This document shows, piece after piece, positions 1-8,989 of a stretch of 64,000 nucleotides of DNA. Origin of the DNA: Shinella kummerowiae. Lineage in GTDB: Bacteria; Pseudomonadota; Alphaproteobacteria; Rhizobiales; Rhizobiaceae. The first letter of the stretch is position 1, and each line of letters opens with the position of its first letter. A program made the position numbers and the translations under genes. The DNA lies in assembly GCF_009827055.1 (NCBI RefSeq), contig NZ_WUMK01000001.1, positions 744,001 to 808,000 on the forward strand, given 5' to 3'. The notes below the pieces were generated by a model that saw only the letters and a program-made list of their open reading frames with translations, was not told the origin of the DNA and made no database searches.

Positions 1-124
1 TGCTGAAACGGTAAATCACAGCGAAATGCGAAGATTCGCTTTTCCGATGCGGCAAGGCCCTTGCATTCGCGGTTTGAGCCGCTTAAAGGCCCCCCATCGA
101 GCATAATCCACAGGCGGACCATAA

Positions 125-1057
125 ATGAAGGTTTTCGCGGGTAATTCGAACCGGCTTCTGGCCGAAGCGATCTGCAATTATCTGAATGTCCCGCTCGGCC
201 GTGCCACGGTCAGACGCTTCGCAGACCAGGAAATCTTCGTTGAAATCCAGGAGAATGTGCGTGGCGAGGACGTTTTCGTCGTTCAATCGACCTCGTTCCC
301 GACCAACGACCACCTGATGGAAATGTTGATCATGATCGATGCCATGCGCCGCTCCTCGGCGCGCCGCATCACGGCCGTGATCCCCTATTTCGGTTACGCC
401 CGCCAGGACCGCAAACCCGGCCCGCGCACGCCGATTTCCGCCAAGCTCGTCGCCAACCTGATCACCGAAGCCGGCGCCGACCGCGTGCTGACGCTCGATC
501 TTCACGCTGGCCAGATCCAGGGCTTCTTCGACATTCCGACGGACAACCTCTACGCCGTGCCGATCCTGGCGCGTGACGTGAAGGAAAACTACAATCTCGA
601 AAACGTCATGGTCGTTTCGCCCGACGTCGGTGGCGTGGTGCGCGCCCGCGCACTGGCCAAGCGTCTCGATTGCCAGCTGGCGATCGTCGACAAGCGCCGC
701 GAACGCGCCGGCGAATCCGAAGTCATGAATGTCATCGGCGATGTGACCGGCAAGGACTGTCTGCTGATCGACGACATCGTCGATTCCGGCGGCACGCTCT
801 GCAACGCCGCCGAGGCGCTGCTCAAGAACGGCGCGACCAGCGTCACCGCCTATATCACACACGGCGTACTGTCCGGTGGCGCCGTGGCGCGCGTCACCTC
901 CTCCAAGCTCAAGGAACTTGTGATCACCGACTCGATCCAGCCGACCACGGCGGTCCAGTCGGCGCACAATATCCGCGTCATCTCGACGGCCAATCTGCTC
1001 GGCGAAGCGATCAACCGCACCAGCGCCGAAGAGTCGGTTTCGAGCCTTTTCGACTGA
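125..1057 (+). CDS. prs: Ribose-phosphate pyrophosphokinase (PRPP synthetase)
   Basis: Transfers the pyrophosphate of ATP to ribose 5-phosphate to make PRPP, the precursor of purines, pyrimidines, His, Trp and NAD, in the cytosol. The 310-residue protein is of full family length. It shows the catalytic flexible-loop segment [13 protein letters not shown] (91-103), the family signature [11 protein letters not shown] (125-135) and the PRPP-binding loop DDIVDSGGT (216-224). The ATG is the first in frame and the N-terminus MKVFAGNSN matches the family start. It is a single gene, followed by a hairpin and then an unrelated lipoprotein. PRPP made here is used by apt and trp enzymes encoded later in the window. 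Confidence 0.98.
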   Translation: MKVFAGNSNRLLAEAICNYLNVPLGRATVRRFADQEIFVEIQENVRGEDVFVVQSTSFPTNDHLMEMLIMIDAMRRSSARRITAVIPYFGYARQDRKPGPRTPISAKLVANLITEAGADRVLTLDLHAGQIQGFFDIPTDNLYAVPILARDVKENYNLENVMVVSPDVGGVVRARALAKRLDCQLAIVDKRRERAGESEVMNVIGDVTGKDCLLIDDIVDSGGTLCNAAEALLKNGATSVTAYITHGVLSGGAVARVTSSKLKELVITDSIQPTTAVQSAHNIRVISTANLLGEAINRTSAEESVSSLFD

Positions 1058-1083
1058 CGCCAATCCGGCAGTCACAGGCCCAG

Positions 1084-1108
1084 GCAGCCTACGCTCCGCG
1101 TAGGTTGC
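1084..1108 (+). terminator. Hairpin downstream of prs
   Basis: Two 11-nt arms (gcagcctacgc and gcgtaggttgc, one G-U pair) around a 3-nt loop lie 27 nt after the prs stop. No U-run follows directly, so it may be a processing hairpin or a weak terminator rather than a classic intrinsic terminator. Confidence 0.4.
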
Positions 1109-1214
1109 GCTCCACTGCGGCCTGGTTCAACCAGCCCCTGCTTTTTACCCTGGCGCCGATACCGGACCCGTTCGTTTTGCGATAGGGTCCGCAGAGATTC
1201 GCTTGGAGGACACC

Positions 1215-1886
1215 ATGATATCGACGTCTTTCTTTTCCCGGCTGGCGGGACGCATAGCCATTCTTCTCGCCGCCGGCACGCTGGCAGCCTGCCAGGTCGA
1301 CGTTGACCAGGGCGGCGGCTACGATCCGGGCCCGCAGATGTGCACCAGGGAATACAACCCGGTTTGCGGTTCGCGCCGTGGCGATCTCCAGACATTCGCC
1401 AATGCCTGCGAGGCTCGCTCCAGCGGCTTCCAGATCGTCGGCCGTGGTGAATGCCGCATTGGCGGTCGTCCGGATCCCCGTCCCGATGAAGGCCGTGCCT
1501 GCACACGCGAGTATGCACCGGTCTGCGGCGCGCGCGGTCGTGACCGCCAGACATTCGCCAATTCCTGCGAGGCGCGCTCGAGCGGCTTCGACGTCATCGG
1601 CCGCGGCGAGTGCCAGATCCGCCGTCCCGATAACGGCGACGGCTGGGATCGCCCGCGTGATCGTGATCGCGATCGCGACGACGACCGCAGCAACCGCGAG
1701 CGCGAACGGGATCGCAACCGTGACGGCGGCGACCGTGAGCGCCCGCGCGACCAGCGCGCCTGTACGATGGAATACAATCCGGTCTGCGGACAGCGCGGCC
1801 GTGACATCAAGACCTTCGGCAACACCTGCTCTGCTGGCGCTGCGGGCTACCGGGTCATTCGCCCCGGCGAGTGCCCTGCACGCTGA
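1215..1886 (+). CDS. Secreted lipoprotein with three Kazal-type domains
   Basis: Predicted cell-envelope lipoprotein and possible serine-protease inhibitor. With the ATG at 1215 (GGAGGA four bases upstream; the TTG at 1203 overlaps this ribosome site) the protein has 223 residues. A signal peptide ends in the lipobox L-A-A-C26. Three near-identical Kazal-like domains follow at about 43-80, 96-133 and 183-220, each with the pattern C-x7-C ... F-x-N-x-C ... G-E-C. Each has four cysteines, not the six of classical Kazal domains. Between domains 2 and 3 lies a roughly 45-residue linker of almost pure Arg/Asp/Glu, encoded by low-complexity DNA. The inhibitor function is inferred from the fold only. 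Neighbours give no functional link. Confidence 0.85.
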   Translation: MISTSFFSRLAGRIAILLAAGTLAACQVDVDQGGGYDPGPQMCTREYNPVCGSRRGDLQTFANACEARSSGFQIVGRGECRIGGRPDPRPDEGRACTREYAPVCGARGRDRQTFANSCEARSSGFDVIGRGECQIRRPDNGDGWDRPRDRDRDRDDDRSNRERERDRNRDGGDRERPRDQRACTMEYNPVCGQRGRDIKTFGNTCSAGAAGYRVIRPGECPAR

Positions 1887-1917
1887 GCATCAGTTCTACC
1901 AATGCGCATGACCAGAA

Positions 1918-1943
1918 CCCCGCCGTCCAAACGGCGGGGTTTT
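1918..1943. terminator. Intrinsic terminator between convergent genes
   Basis: Perfect 9-bp arms ccccgccgt / acggcgggg with a 4-nt loop and TTTT on the + strand. It lies between the Kazal lipoprotein gene (+) and the DUF779 gene (-). Confidence 0.85.
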
Positions 1944-1967
1944 GCATTTGAGCCAACCGGATGACGT

Positions 1968-2342
1968 TCAGCGTGCCGGCAACGGGCAGGCCTCGCCGCC
2001 GCCAAACAGACGGGATCGCGTGAGGAAGCGTTTCTCTCGCCCGTTGTCGAGCGAGAACATGCCACCGCGGCCGGGCACGACGTCGATGATGAGCTGCGTG
2101 TGTTGCCACACCCCGAACTGGCTCTCGCTGATATAGACCGGCACGCCACCGATCTCGCCGAGCTTCACGTCCCGGTCGCCGACGATGTAGTCGTCCGCCG
2201 GGTAGCACATCGGCGACGAGCCGTCGCAACATCCGCCCGACTGGTGGAACAGGATTTCCGGATGATCCGCCTGGATCTCCCGAATGAACGCAAGCGCGGC
2301 ATCGGTCGCCACCACGCGCGGTTCAGTCGCAATTTCTGACAT
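1968..2342 (-). CDS. DUF779 family protein
   Basis: Small cytosolic protein (124 residues) of the DUF779 family, whose genes commonly sit beside aldehyde dehydrogenases. The function is not established. The start ATG at 2342 is chosen because AGGGAG lies just upstream and the N-terminus MSEIATEPRV is typical; the longer open frame to 2447 has no ribosome site. The body holds a Cys-rich HQSGGCCDGSSPMCYP segment that could bind metal or a cofactor, and a C-terminal region ending ACPLPAR. It is encoded 136 bp downstream of the aldehyde dehydrogenase on the same strand, so it is probably co-transcribed and serves the same aldehyde oxidation step (inference). Confidence 0.85.
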   Translation of the reverse strand: MSEIATEPRVVATDAALAFIREIQADHPEILFHQSGGCCDGSSPMCYPADDYIVGDRDVKLGEIGGVPVYISESQFGVWQHTQLIIDVVPGRGGMFSLDNGREKRFLTRSRLFGGGEACPLPAR

Positions 2343-2478
2343 GGCAGGCTCCCTTGACGCGTTTTCCCTCCCCCCGGGCAGCGGGGAGAGGGATGGGGCG
2401 TGGAGCAATGGCCGGCAAGCTCCACCACCCGTCGATCGCCTTCTCATGGGGAGGCCACCGAGAAGGACGGGCGGCCGC

Positions 2479-3987
<1,509 letters not shown>

Positions 3988-4084
3988 GTCAATTCCTCCC
4001 AAAGAGACCCGGCTGGGCCGTCGAGAGCATGGTGCTGTGCTTCACGGGAGGGTGGTAGAGGTGGGCCAGCAATGGCGGCGAGGA

Positions 4085-4104
4085 CTGTTTCAGAATTGAG
4101 ACAG
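4085..4104. promoter_or_regulatory. Imperfect dyad upstream of aldehyde dehydrogenase, candidate regulator site
   Basis: The + strand reads ctgtttcagaattgagacag: 8-nt half-sites ctgtttca / tgagacag, 7 of 8 complementary, around a 4-nt centre. It starts 97 bp upstream of the dehydrogenase ATG and ends 42 bp before the regulator stop. AcoR-type regulators bind dyads upstream of their target operons, so it is a plausible binding site for the neighbouring GAF-Fis protein (inference). Confidence 0.4.
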
Positions 4105-4146
4105 GTGGGCGCGACAGGCTGTGCTGCGCTGCAGCATTCCGGACAT

Positions 4147-5106
4147 TCAGTTGATGGAGAGCTTCTTCATCTTCCGGTAAAGCGTCGCGCGGCTGATGCC
4201 GAGCAGGTCCGCCGCCTGGCTGACATTGCCACCGGCCCGCGTCAGGACGCGGCGAAGGGCGGCGCGCTCCGCGTCGTCGAGGTCACGCCCCTCCTCCGCC
4301 CGGTCCTCATGCAGCAGGTCGGAGGCAGCAATGCCCGTGGCGATCCGCCGGTCGTCGAGGCCAAGCATCTGGCGCGCGGCGCGGGTGGCCCCCAGCACGA
4401 GATCGTCGCGGTCCACCGCCAGCAATGCCGGCGCGGTCCTGCTTTCAGCCGGCACGAGCAGGATGCGGGCGGTCGAGAAGGCGCGGCGGAAAAGGCCGGC
4501 CTCGATGCGGGCTGCGGCATCGCGCACCGCTTGCGAGAGGATCGACATGGTCATGTCATTGGCATCGTCGCGGCAGGTGGAAATGTCGATGGCGGCAGCG
4601 ATACGACCGGTATGATCGCGGATCGGTGCCGTGGTGCAGGACAGCCCGGTGTTTTGCGAGAGGAAATGCTGATCGCGCAGAATGAGCACCGGCCGCTCGT
4701 CGGCCAAAGCCGTGCCGATACCGTTGGTGCCGACGCTCGCCTCGCTCCAGACCGTGCCGGACCACAGCCCGACACCACGGAAATCGCGGTCGTCGCCCGC
4801 AGCACCGCGCCGTTCGAGCGCTATGCCGTTCTCGTCCGTCAGCAGAAGGCAGCAACCGGCCTTGCCGACTGTGGCGAAAAGCCGGTCGATCTCGCCGCGC
4901 GCCTCTTCGATCAGCACGCTGGAGCGGGTGCGGGCATGATGGAATTCGGATTCCGTCAGCCGCCACGGCACGCGGGCCTCTTCCGGCGTCAGGCCGTGCA
5001 GGGTCAGGCAGCGCCGCCAGGAAGCGGCAACAGGGGAACTCGCCGCCGCCGACGCATGGGCCGCAACGGTGTTCACATGATCCGCGTGATCGAAACGCGC
5101 AGACAT
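4147..5106 (-). CDS. GAF-Fis transcriptional regulator, AcoR-like without AAA+ domain
   Basis: Probable regulator of the adjacent aldehyde dehydrogenase. The 319 residues comprise an N-terminal region resembling AcoR-type sensors (SWRRC at 29-33), a GAF domain (about 75-185, with SVGTNGIGTALA at 124-135), a short PAS-like stretch (about 225-260) and a C-terminal Fis-type helix-turn-helix (about 280-316, NVSQAADLLGISRATLYRKM). AcoR-type activators normally carry a sigma-54-interacting AAA+ domain (about 240 residues with GAFTGA) between sensor and HTH. It is absent here, with no frameshift visible, so the protein probably works without sigma-54. The ATG at 5106 has GGGGAGGAG just upstream; the open frame to 5160 is an extension without a ribosome site. 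Confidence 0.85.
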   Translation of the reverse strand: MSARFDHADHVNTVAAHASAAASSPVAASWRRCLTLHGLTPEEARVPWRLTESEFHHARTRSSVLIEEARGEIDRLFATVGKAGCCLLLTDENGIALERRGAAGDDRDFRGVGLWSGTVWSEASVGTNGIGTALADERPVLILRDQHFLSQNTGLSCTTAPIRDHTGRIAAAIDISTCRDDANDMTMSILSQAVRDAAARIEAGLFRRAFSTARILLVPAESRTAPALLAVDRDDLVLGATRAARQMLGLDDRRIATGIAASDLLHEDRAEEGRDLDDAERAALRRVLTRAGGNVSQAADLLGISRATLYRKMKKLSIN

Positions 5107-5329
5107 CCGCTCTCCTCCCCGAAAGCTTCCGACCGATCGTCGCATGAAAATACAACGCATCGGACTATAGCCATGTTTCGGACGACGGGTCCAGCCGGAC
5201 GAAGGTCCAAGATCGGGTCGACGTCTTGGCGGGCTGGTGTTTGACCTGCCGGCAGTGTCAGAAGCCTGTTTTCAAGCCCCGCGCCGCCTGTTACCAGTGC
5301 AGCACATCCTTTTCAGCATCGATCCTGCC

Positions 5330-6514
5330 ATGTTCCGTGACTTTTCCGCCCAAGCCCTGTTCATGGGCCTGCTCACCGCCTTCGTCGGTTTTGCCAGTTC
5401 CTTCGCCGTCGTCCTGCACGGACTGACAGGTGTCGGCGCGACGGAGGCCCAGGCCGCGTCCGGCCTGATGGCGCTGTCCGTATCGATGGGCGTTTGCGCC
5501 ATCGTGCTCAGCGCCGCGACGCGCCTGCCGGTTTCCATCGCCTGGTCGACGCCGGGTGCGGCACTGCTCGCCAGTTCCGGCGCGGTTGAGGGCGGATTTG
5601 CCACCGCTGTCGGCGGCTTTCTCGTCTGCGCCGTGCTGATCATCATTGCCGGCCTATGGAAACCGCTTGGCCGCATGGTCGCGGCCATTCCGGCGACACT
5701 CGCCAATGCCATGCTCGCCGGCGTGCTGATCGGGCTGTGTTTTGCACCGGTGAAGGCCATTGCTTTCGACCCGCTGCTCGGCCTGCCCATCGTCATCGCC
5801 TGGGTCGTCGTCGGTGCCATCAACCGCCTTTACGCCGTGCCGGCAGCGCTGGCCGCCTTCGTCTTGGTGCTCGCCTTCGGCATCGACATTCCGGACGGCG
5901 CCTTAAGCGGGCTCGGTCCGTCCCTGCTGCCGAAGCCGGAACTGGTGATGCCCGCCTTCACGCTTTCCGGCCTTGTCGGCATTGCGCTGCCGCTCTTCAT
6001 CGTCACCATGGCGTCGCAGAACATTCCGGGCATCGCCGTGCTGAAGGTGAACCACTACGAGCCGAAACCCGGCCCGCTGTTTGCCGTCACCGGCTTCTTT
6101 TCCCTGCTCTCCGCCCCCTTTGGCGGCCATGCGGTCAACCTTGCCGCCATCACCGCCGCCATGTGCGCCGGCAGCGATGCCCATCCCGACCCGGCAAAAC
6201 GCTATTGGTCGGCGATCAATGCGGGCATCTTCTATGTGATCTTCGGGCTTGCCGCCGGCGCGGTCACGGCCTTTGTCAGCCTCGCCCCGCCGATCCTCAT
6301 TCAGGCCGTTGCCGGCCTTGCACTGGTGAGTGCATTCGCCGGCTCGGCACTCAACGCCTTCAAGGAACCGGAGAGCCGCGAGGCGGCGGCGGTGACCTTC
6401 CTCGTCACCGCCTCGGGTGTTTCCTTCGCCGGCATTTCCGGCGCGTTCTGGGGATTGATCGGCGGCGGGCTGATGCTGGCGCTCGCCCGGTTCACGGCAA
6501 AGCGCCGCGGTTGA
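5330..6514 (+). CDS. Benzoate/H+ symporter family (BenE) transporter
   Basis: Inner-membrane permease of the BenE family, which imports benzoate or related weak acids with protons. From the ATG at 5330 the protein has 394 residues and is almost entirely hydrophobic, with about 11-12 transmembrane segments. BenE-like segments include FVGFASSFAVVLHGL at the N-terminus, FIVTMASQNIPGIAVLKVNHY and SAPFGGHAVNLAAITAA. The frame is open to a GTG at 5237; the ATG is preferred because homologues begin near FRDFSAQALFMGLL, though no strong ribosome site is visible. No benzoate-degradation genes are in the window, so the substrate is unproven. It converges with the next gene, the stop codons being 3 nt apart. 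Confidence 0.88.
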   Translation: MFRDFSAQALFMGLLTAFVGFASSFAVVLHGLTGVGATEAQAASGLMALSVSMGVCAIVLSAATRLPVSIAWSTPGAALLASSGAVEGGFATAVGGFLVCAVLIIIAGLWKPLGRMVAAIPATLANAMLAGVLIGLCFAPVKAIAFDPLLGLPIVIAWVVVGAINRLYAVPAALAAFVLVLAFGIDIPDGALSGLGPSLLPKPELVMPAFTLSGLVGIALPLFIVTMASQNIPGIAVLKVNHYEPKPGPLFAVTGFFSLLSAPFGGHAVNLAAITAAMCAGSDAHPDPAKRYWSAINAGIFYVIFGLAAGAVTAFVSLAPPILIQAVAGLALVSAFAGSALNAFKEPESREAAAVTFLVTASGVSFAGISGAFWGLIGGGLMLALARFTAKRRG

Positions 6515-6517
6515 ACC

Positions 6518-7972
6518 CTACTGCTGGAACGGCAACGGCTGACCATTGATCAGCACCTTGCCGTCTTCCCCGACCTTGAGATCCCAGGCCTGGGTCCCGC
6601 CGCCCGCGTCGCGCGCGAGCCCCTTCATCATCAGCAGCCCGAAAGCCGCCTGGCCGAACTGCGGCACCGTGGCGGCGTTCTTCTGGAGATAGGCGACGGT
6701 CTTGTCGAACTCGCGCATGGTGATCGTCACGTCGGCGCTGTGGCGGTCCTTCTGTTCGGGATAGACCAGCATCCTGCCGGAAAGGTGCACGTCGTAGATC
6801 GGCGAGACGGCGGAAACATCCTCGAACTCGACCGTCATCGAGCCATCCGGCAGCACGATCTTGCCGAGCTCCTTGTTCTGCTCCTCCGTCAACGGCTCCG
6901 GCTTGGTGAAATCCGCATGGTCGACCAGATAGTTGACGGCACCGGCAAGATCCAGATTGGCGACGGCCGCCTTGAATGTCGCCCGATCGGGCACCGCCTC
7001 GACGAAGGCAGCCGGCAACACGCCAGCCGGCGTCTTCGGCTTTTCCACGCCGAAACCGAAGCCAACGCGCGTGGAATGGGCGATGCCGTTCATGTCGATA
7101 TTATAGGTAACGGTGTCGGCCCCGAAATTGCCCTTGTCCGTATTGACCGTGACATTGGATGCCTTGATCGTTTCCGTCAGATTGTCGAAGACTGGTAGGG
7201 ACGCGCGCAACATCTCCTTCAGCCGCGCGGCATCCGCCGCCTCGAGCGTGTCCTTATACATGTTGTCGAGAATGAAGAAGACGAGGTCCTGCATGACCTT
7301 GTACCGGGCGCCATCCATGCTGACATCGATATCGATCGTATCGGCACCAATATCGACCCGGCCGCTCGGTCCGCCGGTGATCGTTTCGGCAAAGGCCTTC
7401 ATCACACCCGTGCTCGTCACGTCGAGCGTGCCCTCGCCCCGCTTCTCGGCCGCCACGCGCATCGCGGTTTCGCCGAAGCTGGCCGTGACGCTCTCCTGCG
7501 GCGAGGTGGTGGAAAAGGCCAGCTTCTGTGCCGTCCAGTCTGCGGACGTAAAATAGAGAATCTCCGGATCATAGATCCCGTCGAGCTTCATCGAATCGAT
7601 GAGATAGGTGAAGGCGTTCTTGCCGGGCGCCGCATCGACCGTGCCCTTGATGTCGAAACTGTCGTTCGCCTCGATACGATAGGTGCCCTCCGGCATCGGC
7701 CTGAGATAGGCGGTCATCGGCTTCAGGCCTTCGACCTTCACGGCCCCCGTCTTCGCCTTTTCGAGCAGCACCGTCGGGTTGAAGCGCAGTTCGTAGAACG
7801 AGGACGCCGCCTTGACGGTCACGAGACCCGCGTCGACCATCTCCTTCGGCAGGTAGCGGGTGAGCTTCTGCTGGATGCTTTCGGCCTCGGACGGCGAAAC
7901 CTGCTGGGCCAGGGCGGGGCTCGAAAATACGAGCGCACATGCGGCCGAGGCCATCAGGATCTGTCGTCTCAT
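6518..7972 (-). CDS. Secreted protein of unknown function
   Basis: Predicted periplasmic protein of 484 residues that I do not recognise beyond a general rhizobial type. The ATG at 7972 follows GGAG and opens a clear signal peptide (hydrophobic stretch to SSPALA-QQ, about residue 22). The mature part has no cysteine-rich or catalytic motif. It is a long alternation of beta-type segments (for example KVEGLKPMTAYLRPMPEGTYRIEAND) and ends QPLPFQQ. The pattern suggests a repetitive beta-rich, possibly lipid-binding, fold (inference only). It stands alone, convergent with the BenE gene and divergent from rplY. Confidence 0.75.
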   Translation of the reverse strand: MRRQILMASAACALVFSSPALAQQVSPSEAESIQQKLTRYLPKEMVDAGLVTVKAASSFYELRFNPTVLLEKAKTGAVKVEGLKPMTAYLRPMPEGTYRIEANDSFDIKGTVDAAPGKNAFTYLIDSMKLDGIYDPEILYFTSADWTAQKLAFSTTSPQESVTASFGETAMRVAAEKRGEGTLDVTSTGVMKAFAETITGGPSGRVDIGADTIDIDVSMDGARYKVMQDLVFFILDNMYKDTLEAADAARLKEMLRASLPVFDNLTETIKASNVTVNTDKGNFGADTVTYNIDMNGIAHSTRVGFGFGVEKPKTPAGVLPAAFVEAVPDRATFKAAVANLDLAGAVNYLVDHADFTKPEPLTEEQNKELGKIVLPDGSMTVEFEDVSAVSPIYDVHLSGRMLVYPEQKDRHSADVTITMREFDKTVAYLQKNAATVPQFGQAAFGLLMMKGLARDAGGGTQAWDLKVGEDGKVLINGQPLPFQQ

Positions 7973-8214
7973 TGTGGTCTCCTTCGCCGAACTGTATTCT
8001 ACCGAACATCCAATCACGGCGGCACCGTGTCAATCGGGGGTCAATCCGGGCTGAGGCCTTGCATTTCCGGGCATTCTCGTTTATCGAGCCCCCGTCCGCG
8101 TAGACACCCTTGGAGGCAACGCGGATGAGGCTTTCACGAAATCCTCAAGTTTTGCGCTGCCGGCGAATGCGCCAGCCGTGGAAAACTCTCCAGTAACACA
8201 CGAAAGGTAAAGTC

Positions 8215-8823
8215 ATGAGCCACGAAACTTACGAGCTCAAGGCCGAAACACGCGAACGGGTTGGTAAGGGGTCCTCCCGTGAACTTCGCCGCAACGGTCT
8301 TATTCCTGCAGTTATCTACGGCGACAAGCAGGCCCCGCTTTCCATCGCCCTGTCGACCAAGGACGTCACCCAGCGCATCCACGCTGGCGGCTTCAAGACG
8401 ACGGTTGCCACGATCGACGTCAACGGCGAGAAGATCAAGGTCCTGCCGAAGGACTTCCAGCTTGATCCGGTCCGCGACTTCACGATGCATGTCGACTTCC
8501 TCCGCGTTTCGGGCAACACCCACGTCGTGGTCGAAGTTCCGGTTCACTTCGTCAACGAAGAGAAGTCCCCGGGCATCAAGGTCGGCGGCGTCCTGAACAT
8601 CGTTCGCCACGCTGTCGAACTGCATGCTCTGGCCGGCGACATTCCGGAATTCCTGACGGCCGACCTGTCCGGCCTCAAGGTCGGCGACGGCATCCATATC
8701 TCGCACATCAAGCTGCCGAAGGGCACGAGCCCGGTCATCACCGACCGCGACTTCACGATCGCCACGATTGCCACCCCGGCAGCCGGCGTGAAGGAAGAAG
8801 AAGCCGAAGACTCGGCAGAATAA
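8215..8823 (+). CDS. rplY: 50S ribosomal protein bL25, long Ctc form
   Basis: 5S rRNA-binding protein of the large subunit. The 202-residue protein has the N-terminal L25 beta-barrel (about 1-95, starting [31 protein letters not shown]) and the C-terminal TL5/Ctc domain, ending in an acidic EEEAEDSAE tail. This is the long form usual in alphaproteobacteria. AAAGG lies six to ten bases before the ATG. A strong terminator follows at 8850-8878. In many rhizobia rplY is followed directly by pth and ychF; here two signalling genes lie between rplY and pth. Confidence 0.97.
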   Translation: MSHETYELKAETRERVGKGSSRELRRNGLIPAVIYGDKQAPLSIALSTKDVTQRIHAGGFKTTVATIDVNGEKIKVLPKDFQLDPVRDFTMHVDFLRVSGNTHVVVEVPVHFVNEEKSPGIKVGGVLNIVRHAVELHALAGDIPEFLTADLSGLKVGDGIHISHIKLPKGTSPVITDRDFTIATIATPAAGVKEEEAEDSAE

Positions 8824-8849
8824 TCCCTTCCAAAGGGACATTTCGTAAA

Positions 8850-8878
8850 CCCCGCGTTCTCCAGGACGCGGGGTTTTT
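8850..8878 (+). terminator. rplY terminator
   Basis: Arms ccccgcgt (8850-8857) and acgcgggg (8866-8873), extendable by a G-U and a C-G pair, followed by five T. It sits 26 nt after the rplY stop and separates rplY from the signalling pair downstream. Confidence 0.9.
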
Positions 8879-8989
8879 CTTTGCCTATTTGGCAGCACTA
8901 CCGTGACGCGAGGTTTGAATTATCAGCACTTTTCCGGATCGGTATTTCAGCAACATTTAAGATTTTGATGAAAAGCTAAGCCTCTAAAA

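Noticed and set aside
3988-4146. Sigma-54 promoter before the aldehyde dehydrogenase
   Set aside because: No TGGCAC-n5-TTGC match on the - strand; the neighbouring regulator also lacks the sigma-54 activating domain.
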